NCBI RefSeq assembly: GCF_051020765.1
Contig: NC_134929.1
Coordinates: 23,884,135-23,948,134, forward strand
Direction: 5' to 3'
Length of the DNA stretch: 64,000 bases
From: Lasioglossum baleicum
Taxonomy: Eukaryota > Arthropoda > Insecta > Hymenoptera > Halictidae
Below the pieces are notes generated by a model that saw only the letters and a list, made by a program, of their open reading frames with translations, was not told the origin of the DNA and searched no databases. Shown here piece by piece: positions 1 through 10,861 of the stretch. The position numbers and the translations under genes are program-made. Numbering within the stretch: position 1 is the stretch's first letter; the number at the start of each line of letters is the position of its first letter.

Positions 1-785
1 TCATTTTAATTGAACAAATGTCAACAATTTGCTGGTACTATGTACATTTGAAAAGGTACGACAAACTTTACTGAATTTGAAACTTTCTTTATTCCATAAT
101 TAAGATTTAGTAATATTTAATTTTGTCGAGTGTTATAGCCAGCTAGAGCTTACTTTCTGGATGTCTCTGGTCTCGTTCGAGATTCTCTGGAAAAAGCTCT
201 GTTCCATTCCGCAGTAGACGATCGTATGGTCGCCAGTTGTGCGGCAGAAACACGTGGGCGGGTGTCGTCGCGGTTTCGCTTTTTTCCCCCCTTTGTACGG
301 CATCGTTCGCATGCCTCGCGTGGAACGTCGGCGCGTGCGGCGCCAAGCGTCGAGACGCCCCTTCGCATAGGAAAAAAGAAATAATGGGACGGATACCATT
401 CAATCGCCTCTGACTCACAAGGAGTGCTTCAGATGCGGCCCCCTCCGATTCCAATGAAATTTACCGCAGATGATAGGCCTACACCTATAATAAACGTCAA
501 TAACTATAATTACTGCCTTGGCTTGTGCCAGACAACCTCGAGAAAATTGTGTGCAAAATTTGGAAAAACTCTACCAGCGACGTATCTTTTTATTGGAAGC
601 CTTCGTTCAATAATCGCTATGCGGTATCGACAGGTGTAGCGGGCTTTCAATAATATTAATGAACTGTATATTTTCTGATTATTAAAAATATTCATTGGAA
701 ATGTTTTGTAATTATTCGAAATGAATATATTAACTAAACTACGTTAGTTGACACGTTGACTGTTCTTGTATTTATATTTGCATGT
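1..785. other. Gene-free stretch, nothing recognised
   Basis: Short open frames here overlap each other on both strands and show no recognisable domain. There is no repeat with partners elsewhere in the window. A GC-rich patch lies around 230-360 and the rest is AT-rich. Confidence 0.4.
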
Positions 786-1263
786 TATCCAGGGTGCGGC
801 GCAAATTAGTCCCCACGATTTTTCAGGCCCTTCGGGTGGTCGAACAGAAAAGTGTTTCCTACCAAAGTTAATCACTTTTTAACCGACAAGAAATTACAAT
901 TTTTTCAATTAAAGAAAAAATCGAATTTCAACAAAAAAATCAAGGTCGCTGTTATATCTTTTAATAGAAATGGGTATTTGGGTATTTTTAACTTCATAAT
1001 ATTATAGGCGACGTCGAAACGAATTCAATGACCTGCTACACGATGAACTTTCAGATAACCTTGAAAGAAAATATCGCCATGAATCAATTGACAGAATATT
1101 TTAAATATTTCGACGGTACGTAATAGCAACGCTTCGCATTTAGAAGTAAACAAATGAACGTAAACATTGCTTCAGAACTTAACTCACAAAATACCAAATT
1201 TATACGGAGCCCACATTGAAAACACAAATGTTAAACGTGTACATGTAATTAAATATTAAAATA

Positions 1264-1518
1264 TTAACACATTACTGGCCGGTGATTATTGCATAATTTT
1301 GAAAAATCTATGGTACATACATGGCTAAACACTTTTTAATGGAACCTTCAATAGCAACAGCAATTTTCATTGTGAACTAACAAGTCAACGTCAATAACGT
1401 CATCTAATAGTTTAATTTAAGATTGCAATGTAAAAGAAAATTTCTATGCTTTCCTTTGATGCAGCACAATTATTGAAAATCCTATTACATAATAGGCTTC
1501 CGGTAGGTAAACTGTTAA
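1264..1518 (+). mobile_element. TTAA-site MITE, family A copy 1
   Basis: Bounded by TTAA on both sides, with inverted ends TTAACACATTACTGGCCGG and (read inward from the right) TTAACAGTTTACCTACCGG. Related copies lie at 9592-9838, 30862-31108 and 47864-48071. The TTAA duplication and CAC-type ends suggest mobilisation by a piggyBac-class transposase, which is inference. This copy sits inside the mariner and so is younger than it. It encodes nothing. Confidence 0.8.
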
Positions 1519-1626
1519 TATTAATATAACAAAAATAATAATAATATTGGGTATGGGAATAAGTTTCCTCCGCCCTTTCTTGTCGAAAAAAATTTCCATA
1601 TTCAGAATTACAAATGCAAAGTAAAT

Positions 1627-1920
1627 TCATTCAAACATTTGACAGTTCTTCAAGTGTTTGACGTGGAGATTTTCATCAAGTAATGCTTGCAAATCTGTAT
1701 CCTGGAATTTGTTTGGCGCACCATCCCTATCTTTGTCCCTTACGTCGAAATCACGGTTTTTAAACCGCCGAAACCATTCTTTACAACTTGTATTTGTTAG
1801 GGCATCGTCCCCGTAAATATCCACGAGCAAACAATGCGTTTCCGCGGCACCTATCTTTAAAGCAAAACAATGCAACATAACTTCCCGCAAATGCTGCTTA
1901 CTTGGAACAAGAGTTGACAT
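1627..1920 (-). pseudogene. Mariner transposase N-terminal fragment
   Basis: The 97-residue frame contains the N-terminal DNA-binding region of mariner transposases: an HLREVMLHCF helix, then AAETHCLLVDIYGDDAL, then the conserved CKEWFRRFKNRDFDVRDKDR block, followed by an acidic ALLDEN segment. These are the paired helix-turn-helix motifs that bind the terminal repeats. The frame ends soon after, and none of the DDD catalytic domain (normally to about 345 residues) follows. It starts about 200 bp inside the right terminal repeat, as expected for mariner, and is transcribed toward the left end. It is non-functional because the catalytic half is missing. Confidence 0.85.
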
Positions 1921-2124
1921 TTTTGAAGCAAAAAATTAACTGCTGTTCACGCTCCAAACAATTGCCATTAACTGCGTTTTGAAGCTTAGACACACACCTT
2001 TCAAAAACATGTACTACGTTCCCCCCCCCCATTAAATGTTCAATTAAATACTGATTAACTTTTCTGTCTGACCATCCGAAGGGGCTGAAAAATCGTGGGG
2101 ACTAATTTGCGCCGCACCCTGTAT

Positions 2125-4895
2125 AAATACCACATTCATGAACGGTGAATATTAGTTTTAGCCCATTATGCTTCAGGCGATTGAAAAATATATCTCGACA
2201 CAGTATTTATTGAATTCGATAGAACATTTAAGAAATCGTTCTGCAATCTGTAAAGAGTGATTGTACACGGAAAAATGTTTCCGACAAAATTGGATTGTAA
2301 AATTGAACGGAACAGATGCGCTCGGTGCGCTGCCGACCGAATGCAACTGGGAAAAATAAATATAACACGCGCGGTAACAGTTTTTCGTTCGAAACCTCCG
2401 CGTTCTAGAAAATCCAATTTGAAATTTTGTCGAATTTACTTGTATTTGACTAAATTCCGACAGAACGGATTCGAACTCGAGTTTTTCGAAAATGGCGCTC
2501 CGAGAAAGAACGTTTCACCGTATAGTTTTTGCTTGTTTTCGCATACAGTATCACCCCTTGTCGATTGCACCGGTTGTATTTAGTCGGGAGCTGGTCTACT
2601 GCGTGTGTTTATATTACATCTAATATTCAACAGTTTGAATATCGAATAGAATAGATTTTTCGGTTTTCTGAATTATTTGAACAGACAGGACTTCTCTAAA
2701 TATTTCTGGAAAATATGAAAAGGTCACACAAATTTTCCTTGGTTTGACGTTTAAATAAAACCAATTTTTAGGTCGGTACAGACTAAAACAAGTAACAGTG
2801 AGATAAGAATAAATAATCGTGTAATAATTTATTACTTTATTACTCGCGCGCGTATATAGATAACTTTGAATTAAATTCAAGGAATCTGCACTTCCTCTTC
2901 TGCATAGACAGGAAAAGCATGTAAATCAATTTAGGGTAATTAGCGCCTAACCGTGAGTAACGCGTACGATAATCGTTAAAATTGTCTTATTTCCTAAGTT
3001 TCGTCGGTGAGTGTGTATCGAATGTATTACTCCTACATTGTATGCTTATGTTTCGTGCATGCATGCAAATTTTATGTGCATAAATAACATATGTTCTTCG
3101 CATATGTATATGTATTACGCGTGTAAACATATGCGATTCAGTGTGATCATATGCTGTTCAGCAGTGAGCGGCGAGAACCGTGTCTCTTGATCATTCTACA
3201 TATAAAACTTTAGGGCGAATTACATAGCTACAATCAAGTGATTGTTAATATTTTAATCAACATTAGAATCAATTCTAAGAAGTGTTTTTGCGAAATGGCG
3301 GAAGAGCAGAAAGTAAAGAAAACAATTTATGTATTTGTTAATCAAATTAGCATTCTCTTTTCGGTAAGAGTGTCGAATATTGGATACGAGTGAGCGACGT
3401 GAGTAATTGAAATTACAAAATTACAAATTCACCGACTGTCGAAAACTAAAAACATTTTCGTTAACCGTTTGACCCGACGTGCAAACGCTTTGAATGTTTA
3501 AACGCGTTCGGTAAGCGTTAATAAACGAATTCGTAAGTATCCATTTGCGGTAAACGGACTTGCTAATTACACATGCGAATCGATAATCCGAAACGCCAGT
3601 ACTTTCGCATTTTAATTCGATTGTCGACTCGATTTCCAGAACTAAACAATTCTATAACTTGATATTAATTCCATTTGTATGAACAGTCGTTTAAATTCGT
3701 TGGATGAATTGTCGCAACGAAAGCCCATTCCTACAAAAATACGTTGTTTTCACCGTCAAAATCGAATTTAGCGACCCAGTGAAACAGGGACAATACCAAC
3801 AAAAATAACATGCACTTCTCGCGAAATATTTCAATCTAGAAAACTACGCGATCGCGCGCGTATTCGTTTTTCACATTTAGATGCACTTACTCTCTTTGTT
3901 TACCAGTTCGGAGCAGCGAATCTTTTTCACTGGGAAATACGCGAGTGAAGAATAATATGCGTCCGATTTTTTATTATCTACGAAAATTATAGCGTTTCAA
4001 CATTTTTACATTTCTACGTGGCGGTCTCTTCGCGGAACACAGATTTCTCGACAGAGTAAACCAACGTTTGAACCTGAAAAGAGCCCAAAATAAACTCGAC
4101 GAATAAAACGTCGAAGCATTATATGTGCACTTCGTTCACAGAAAAATTATTCTCGTCAAAATTATAAATCGAATGCTTTCCTCTTTGACCCTCGGTAACG
4201 GTTGGAAACGGTGTGCTCGAAATTTCGCGTGTATCCTTTTTACGAAACATTCTTTTGTCCGAGTTACGTTTCATTTCGTAGGAGCTCGTGCACGCCCTTC
4301 GGGTCCCTGGAATGAAGCAGAAAAATGAAAGAAAAAAAAATCGAAGGGCTTTGAGTTGCCCTTTCCCTATGGAACAAATTACTCGCACATCGTGCTGCGA
4401 GCTCGGAACGACCATTTAAGGGTATAAATTTTGCCGAAGCGTGTCACTTCCGCGAAACGGAGCGGGGCGTTGTTCTTCAGTGCATAGAAGCGCGGCTTAA
4501 AAATACATTGACGTTGCTCAGGGAAAGAAGAAAAAAAAGTTGCACGACACGGAAAAGGGTGATACGAGGGTCATCCGTAGAAGAGGCCTCCCGGTAAGAG
4601 GAGAACGCTCAGGCCTCCTTCACGTCGCAAAGAGGGTGGTCTTTAACATCGAGGAGAGCGCACATACGACCGAAAAGATCCATGAAAATTTATGAGCAGT
4701 CTCGAATATTCCCGCCCGAACGAACAAACGCCCTCTGTTTCGTTAAACATATTCTCACAGGCCTTGCTACTCTTTGCGCCAGCAGCGGTTCCCAGCTTAT
4801 TCCTACCGTCCAACACTGCTCCACCTTGACAGCCAATTTTTAACCCTCGGAAGACGGACATTTTTAACGTCAAACGTATCCTCAGAACCGGTTTT
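2125..4895. other. Gene-free stretch, nothing recognised
   Basis: AT-rich single-copy-looking DNA. An alternating ATATG/CATATG patch lies near 3040-3150. A TATAAA at 4422 followed by GC-rich sequence could be promoter-like, but no initiator lies at the usual spacing and no exon follows. No coding frame with a known motif was found. Confidence 0.35.
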
Positions 4896-4900
4896 ATATA

Positions 4901-5249
4901 TTGGGTCTGGGAAAAAGTTCGTGGCGTTTTTTCAGTAAAATTCAACTGGTTTTCTTATAGTGCGAAAATGAATTTATTTAAATCAAATATGCTCCATTAT
5001 TATCGACAATGTTTCGCCATTTTTCGGGTAGAGCCATGATGCCATCGGTGAAGAACTTCTCTGTGGTTTCTGGTTGATAAACTGAATCCAGTGGTTTTCA
5101 CAAGCTTCTTTTGAAAGCAGCTTAATTCCATTGAGAGAGTTCTGCAGAGATCGAAACAAGTAATAGTCAGAGGGTGCTGTGTCTGGACTATACGGTGGAT
5201 AGAACAAAACTTCCCAACCAAGCTCTCGCAATTTTTTTTTGCGGAACAC
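4901..5249 (-). mobile_element. Mariner remnant, 3' end with transposase C-terminus
   Basis: A mariner-type terminus (TTGGGTCTGGGAAAAAGTTC) abuts a TA dinucleotide at 4899-4900. Reading inward on the minus strand, the sequence encodes LRELGWEVLFYPPYSPDTAP followed by SDYYLFRSLQNSLNG. This is the hallmark block around the third catalytic Asp of mariner (D,D34D) transposases. The first two Asp residues and the N-terminus are absent, because homology stops near 5240 at a poly-A/T run. The element is therefore truncated and dead. It differs in its ends from the mariner at 790-2121. Confidence 0.85.
4983..5249 (-). pseudogene. Mariner transposase C-terminal fragment
   Basis: The 88-residue frame holds the C-terminal part of a mariner transposase, with YSPDTAPSDYYLFRSLQNSL carrying the third catalytic Asp (the D of APSD). 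The stop lies about 80 bp from the element end, as in intact mariners. Upstream catalytic residues and the DNA-binding domain are missing, and the sequence before the KKKLRELGWEV block is unrelated. Identification rests on the signature block. Confidence 0.85.
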
Positions 5250-8036
5250 AGGTTGAGAACCTTATCTTCGCGCCCTCAGTCGATGACTACGAAAAAGAAC
5301 TCTGAAATCTCTTCCGTCTTGCCAGATTCTCCTAGAATCTAGAAGCTTTTTCCGTGCACGCTTCTGTGCTTTCATTTCCACCTTTCTGACGCTTTGTACA
5401 GCAGACGCGCCTCGAGGAAAATTGCTTTTATAATTACTATCATATCTGCTCCGTTGCACGAACCAGTTTAGAGAAACTGTAATCCAGTAATCGAACCACT
5501 ATGCTTTACCAACGAGTATTCGTTACATGATATTTTTTGACTCATCTTCCTTTACCTTTTTACTACGTTTTTATACAACAATTTTAGACGTTCTGTTGGA
5601 CATATCTATAACTATAATAGCTAAAGCTTGTTTCTAAAAGGAAATGCTTTAAGCAGACACTACATGTTTCTCAAGAAAGCGCAGTCTTCGGATTAGTTGC
5701 AAAGTTGCATTTTCTTTTTTAGTATAAAAATGAATGTATTTCTCCTTTAGATCAGAAATGAGATTGTAGTTCGAAGTACATAATTCGAAAACTGTAGTCC
5801 CTTTTTACTAAAGTTCGCAATTCTATACGAATTTTCTTTCGTATAAAAATGGATGCATCTGCTTGTAAGAATAAAAGAGATTGTGGCCACACGTGCATTA
5901 AAATAAAAACCTTAAATTTCGTCAAGATTTTAGTATTGTAAGTTTCGCAGAAAAAAATGTCGAATCTCTGTAAAATTAGGAAAATTGCACAGACATCACG
6001 TTTTACGTACCCAGCACAGAATCACAAGCCGTCGTCGGGGAAAAGATGTCAAAGCAATAGCGTGATTCTTTTAATTTCGTTGTCCGGATTTACATTCGAG
6101 GTTGCCGGTGTCTTTTCAGCTCCGGTTGATTGCAACCGAATCGACGGATACGAATGTCTCGTTTCCGGTTCTTTCGGTTCCCCTCGTCAATCAGTGAGCT
6201 AGACTAAATTTAGCTTTTATCGATTTGCCCGCAGAATTCAGCTCGCAGTTTCCCGTTCGAGTACGAACGAAGGGAAAGTGCGCGCGTACTCGAGGACAAA
6301 TAATCGAATTTTATACGCAATTGATTCTGCCATTTCTCGATTCGCAGAACGATAGTGAAATGGGCGATCGAGCATGTCGATGGTAGCAATCGAGAGTATC
6401 GAAGATACTCGTCATTTCTTCTTCAATTGGCCACGACTTAATAATAAAAATGTTTATTACCTTTTGCGCAATTGTTTGTTCGCTGTCAACAATGACAAAT
6501 TTCATTATCGACTGGCGACGTACGTTGTATGTTGCGTATGAATAGAGGAAAATTAATATTTAGCACAACAATTTTTATACAACAATTTTTATTAGTTCAA
6601 TATGTTTTTCGATCGTAATTTTGATAATAAATCGATAATAAATTCGATCAGTGATATAAACACGAGCAATTTTGCAAAAGAATTCAAAAACTCAATGTTT
6701 CGATCCCGATGTGGATCATTCTCAAGAGTAAATTTTGCGTTTGCTATATTAGAAGAAATACACTTGGAAATTACTAAAAGCGAATTGATTCCATGCCGTG
6801 TAGACACTGAACTGAGTTCTCAGTTCATCACTGATCGAACCTGTGCGCCGATACCATCACACATTAATTTTTATTAGCTTTCGAATTCCAAAATTGATCT
6901 AATATTAAATTTTGATATAGTTTCTACTTATTGCAGTAGGAGATGAAGGTTTATATATTTTGTTTAACTCGTATTGCTAAGAGTAAGCCATTCAACTACT
7001 CGGAAGAGAAGACTTTGGAACAATTATATCAAGATTGGCAACTGATGTTGGAAGAACGAAGGAAGGGCCATGAACGGTGGCCATAAAAGCGAGCGAAATA
7101 ATACAACGACAAAGGGGAATGTTGAGCAAACGCTATAAACTGTTGCGAATCGTTTTATATCGTCTATTTGAAATCGGTTGAAAGGAAACCGCTGTGCTTG
7201 CCAGGGCGACGCGACGCTTGAACAGAGACGAGCAGGTGCGCGGAGAGATGTTACAGGTTGCGAATTCATCCGCGGGAAGATCGTTCTCGAGTGACTGAAA
7301 GTGCTTAAAAATGTTTACCACCCTTATAAAATATACCGCGCGACGACGTTAAAGCGGAATTCATCGTCCCGTTGAAGTTCCCGAACATCTGGAACGGAAA
7401 GTTGCGGGATCGTTTCGATTTCTACGATGCTCCACTCTCAAACACCTCCTTGATTGCATGCAACAGCGAGCTTATTGTTAGACGGGATCCTTTCAGAGCT
7501 GCATACGTGATACGCAGTCAATACGGTTGGTGCGCGTGTTGCACTCCAGAGCATGGTTCAAGGTAAAATCAGTCGACTGATTTTCGGAGACGGATTTTCG
7601 GTACCAGAGACACGGCTCGGATAAAAGTGGTCTTTTGTGCTTCGGGGAACGATCAAATTTTGACGGTGAAGTGCACAACCGCTCGTGCTTTGGGAAACAA
7701 TAAAATTGGACGAGGTCGATCGAGATTTTTCGGTTTATACATGAACGTTTCTCCCACAAGATTTATTGAGAGATGGTTTTATTAATTTTTGTGGAGCATT
7801 CGGGACACTCGATAATTGATTCGGATAGTTTTTAAAATTCATTCAGAGAACCTATTATTTTACTTTCTTTTCTACAAATTTTGAATACCGTACGAATCGA
7901 ACAGTGAATCGAAATAAAATTCTCTTCTTTTCACTAAAAAATGATTGATTGGTTGCAAGTCGCTTTACTCGTAGTAGTACATTTGTAACGAATCAATCAT
8001 AAAATCATGTGATTAAAATGCTTGTGATTAAAATTG
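5250..8036. other. Gene-free stretch with one weak Penelope-like motif
   Basis: No supported gene. At about 6670-6730 a diverged relative of the repeat at 8037-8230 can be seen (see that entry). Otherwise the region is unremarkable AT-rich DNA with scattered short open frames. Confidence 0.35.
6670..6732 (-). repeat. Diverged Penelope-like terminal motif, third copy
   Basis: On the minus strand this reads CTTGAGAATGATCC, a short loop, then GGATCGAAACATTG. This is the same stem (GATCC/GGATC) followed by GAAAC as in the repeats at 8037 and 23164. The flanking GCAATTTTGC block is also shared, but the rest has diverged. It is a degenerate copy of the same family. Confidence 0.45.
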
Positions 8037-8230
8037 TAAATGCTTTCGGCGCAACGGTTCGATCGTTTATTACGAATTATAAAGCAATTTTGCTAATTGT
8101 CAAACAAAATCAACGTTTCGATCCTAGTTTGGATCTTTTTCAAGATATAACCAATATCTGTTAATTATGAAAAATAGCATTCGCTTGCATTTTGTCCGCG
8201 TTTCGGGTGATATTGCACGCTGTGCGTCGG
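8037..8230 (-). repeat. Dispersed repeat, Penelope-like element remnant, copy 1
   Basis: About 194 bp nearly identical to 23164-23355. On the minus strand it contains CTTGAAAAAGATCC, a loop, then GGATCGAAACGTTG: a short hairpin followed by GAAAC. That resembles stem II plus the GAAAC box of hammerhead-ribozyme motifs carried in the terminal repeats of Penelope-like retroelements. The CUGANGA half of the core is not intact, so cleavage activity is unlikely. No reverse transcriptase is present. Family assignment is inference from this motif alone. Confidence 0.5.
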
Positions 8231-9591
8231 CGTTTTCCAGATGTGTACGGAACAGTATCGATATTTTCGGACAGATTAAGAATGTATCCCGTGTTTACGT
8301 GGCCGCGATAGTCGTTCCAATTTTTAGGATCGTTCTTGACGTGTGCGCTGCACCGTTGCTATTCCGTTGCCGACCACTAGAAAATAAATTTTAGAGTAGC
8401 CGTCTCGTTGAAAGATTTACCGCGGTCGTAGCCTATAGATCCAACCTAGAATTCTCACCTACGGTCCATCGGGTGTTGTATTTCCTTCCATACCCTACTG
8501 GAAACGTCGTATATGTATAGCGCTACTTGACCGAGGCAAATAAAGTTGCCTTGTTCCGGAAACCTTGCATTGTTACGCGGTTGATTTTTCCCTCGTACAC
8601 CTACCCAAACAAATTCTTGCGTTGCTCACCCACGCAAATGAAACTGGCTGTTGAAAATTAGCTGAGAGCATTCACGTTAGTAGCACCGAACATGATGTTT
8701 GAATTTGATTTGAAATGACTGGAACAAAATAAGCAAACGATGCTCGGGATCATCCGCATACACATTAAGGATTATTCGTCTTGCTCGTGAACATCCGAAC
8801 AAAATCGTTCCAACTTTTCGAGACTCGCGAGCGATGAAAGGTACACGAAGTGGAGAAATAATTGGACATTGATTCGAATAGACGAGACCGAAGGAACCGG
8901 AAGGCAGATCTTTTCGGAAATGTGGTTGTAACCGAATAAACCGGTGCTTCCATCGAGCTGCCCCAATTTCGGTTAATCAATGCGTAAAATTACTGTGCAG
9001 CTCGGTTTTTCCGCGGATGTCGAAAACGTCGAATCAGTCGAGAACAAGTTCAGGAAACAGATCCATCGCAGATCCAGAACTTTGAAAAAGAAACGTGGAA
9101 GTTGTACGAGGATGGATGAAAAAGTTGTTTCGCTCTCCTCGCTCTATGGCCATTTCTTTTCCGTTAAAATTAAAGTTGTAGATGCGCGCGTGTCCTTCTT
9201 CTTCGTTAATCAAGAAAGGAACGGGGATCCTTAAACCGTAAGAAATTTAATTTCACTCCTGAAAGAAAATACTCTCCGTATATCTTTCCGCCCTCTCGAT
9301 CGTTTTGCGACCGGCTTTGCCGATCCAATTTTTAATCAAGTAACGTCGCCTGCAGATTAAAAATTCGTAATTAAACTGCGCGCGTTATTTTTAATCCGCG
9401 GGAACTAATCATTTATCGTCCAGTTCCTTTTATTTTCGATGCTCCTCTCGAAATTGAATGTCTCCGCTAAATTAGAAACCGTTTCTTAATGGGCACTTTT
9501 TTTCAAAATGACATACTTTCAATATTTTAGCACTTTGCTGATTTGTTCTCTGAACAGTGCAAACTTTTACAGATATATAACAGTCTGTATT
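8231..9591. other. Gene-free stretch, nothing recognised
   Basis: Single-copy-looking DNA of moderate GC. Open frames around 8765-9234 overlap on both strands and lack any domain. Confidence 0.35.
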
Positions 9592-9838
9592 TTAACACTT
9601 TACCTATCGGAAGCCTATTAATAGGTTTTTCAATAATTGTGCTGTACCAAAAGAAAGCATAGAAATTTTCTTTTACATTGCAATCTTAAATGAAACTATT
9701 AGATGACGTTATTGACGGTAACTTGTTAATTCACAATGAAAATTGCTGTTGCTATTGAAGGTTCCATTAAAAAGCGTTTAGCCATGTACCATAGATTTTT
9801 CAAACTGATGCAATAATGACCGGTCGGTAGTGTGTTAA
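9592..9838 (-). mobile_element. TTAA-site MITE, family A copy 2
   Basis: Reverse-orientation copy of the MITE at 1264, with TTAA at each end. It keeps the subterminal palindrome CCTATTAATAGG just inside the CTATCGGAAG end. About 247 bp, non-coding. Confidence 0.8.
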
Positions 9839-10623
9839 GTAATTATTGTAATCTTTAATTCCGTAAACAGTACAAATTTGAGATCACGGATAAACTACAA
9901 TTAGCCGAAATAAAGTGTAATTCCTGGCGATGAATGAGCGTAAAAATTCCACCACGTGGCCCTCGACCCGTTAACTTTTGTAATATGTATAGTATCGGTC
10001 GGCGTTCAGTGACCTTTGTTTATTATGGATATGTTTTCGAGTGTAGTTCTCGTATTTTCCGGCCGTTAAAGCGTGAAAAAACTGATATACCGCCGACAAA
10101 GAGCCCGGTACGCCCTTTCGTTTGTAGATGTGTGCATGTGCAAACAAAGGGAAACATGCAATGCGTTCACGACACGTCGCTGCGAGTCCCTTTATTACCG
10201 TGTTCGTGATGCACCGTGAGAAACGATTCTTATGACGAATCGCATCACAATCAGCAATTAGCATCGGTGGCAGGTGTACGCTAATTAACGATCGTAACGA
10301 GTCGGACGGACGGGAAAACCACGGCTCATCAAAGGAGATCGTTAACCACGCGACGAATAAGAAAATGGCACAGCTGTGAGGTGTTCGCCCGCTCATTAAT
10401 ATTAAATACTCCGCGGGAAAAGTATCACCGGTAATGGAGAACGATTATATCCCATTAACAACATGTACTTTTGCGGCGAAAAACTCTTCCACGCGACCAG
10501 GAAGCGATCTTTTTTTTCTCGGAGAACATTTTGTCAAAAATCGATCAAAATTAAATTCTTTAAAGTTTTATTTATAAGTACCTATAGATTTAGCGATACA
10601 TATATATGTAGTTGCTGAAGTTC
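9839..10623. other. Gene-free stretch, nothing recognised
   Basis: The 141-codon minus-strand frame at 9971-10396 and the + strand frame at 9934-10209 overlap each other and show no recognisable domain. Confidence 0.3.
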
Positions 10624-10631
10624 TTGTGGTG

Positions 10632-10853
10632 CAGAGTTGGGTATTAATCGATTAAAATTTTAATCATGATTGATTGATTAATGTGTACGATTAAAAGAAG
10701 AAATTATCGAAAAATCGACGATTGATTCAATCGATTGATGAAGTTATTCGTCAATCGTTGATTAAAAGAAGAAATCATCGAATAATCGACGATTGGATCA
10801 ATCGATTGATGAAGTTAATCGTCAATCGCTGATTAAATTTTTGCCCGACTCTG
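10632..10853. mobile_element. hAT-type MITE with perfect 8-bp target duplication
   Basis: The element starts CAGAGTTGGGTATTAATCG and ends TTTTGCCCGACTCTG, giving CAGAGT(T/C)GGG inverted ends. It is flanked on both sides by TTGTGGTG (10624-10631 and 10854-10861), a perfect 8-bp duplication typical of hAT transposition. The interior is a 71-bp unit rich in ATCGATT repeated twice (starts near 10689 and 10760). No coding capacity. Confidence 0.85.
10689..10830. repeat. 71-bp tandem duplication inside the hAT MITE
   Basis: Two units beginning GATTAAAAGAAGAAATTATCG-like sequence at 10689 and 10760, with only a few substitutions. Both contain the palindromic ATCGATT core. Confidence 0.8.
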
Positions 10854-10861
10854 TTGTGGTG

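Larger units (their letters stand above)
790..2121 (-). mobile_element. Mariner-type transposon, internally deleted, with nested MITE
   Basis: The two ends are inverted copies of each other over roughly 65-70 bp, starting CAGGGTGCGGCGCAAATTAG and continuing through a shared CCCCACGATTTTTCAG block. The right end is followed by TA; the left flank reads TC where TA would be expected, so the target duplication is imperfect. Inside, near the right end on the minus strand, is the N-terminal part of a mariner transposase. The C-terminal catalytic part cannot be found between 840 and 1260. A TTAA-site MITE interrupts the element at 1264-1518. This is a dead, non-autonomous copy. Confidence 0.85.

Noticed and set aside
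4422..4490. TATAAA followed by TTCTTCAGT as a core promoter
   Set aside because: Spacing of about 50 bp is too large for TATA-Inr, and no exon follows.
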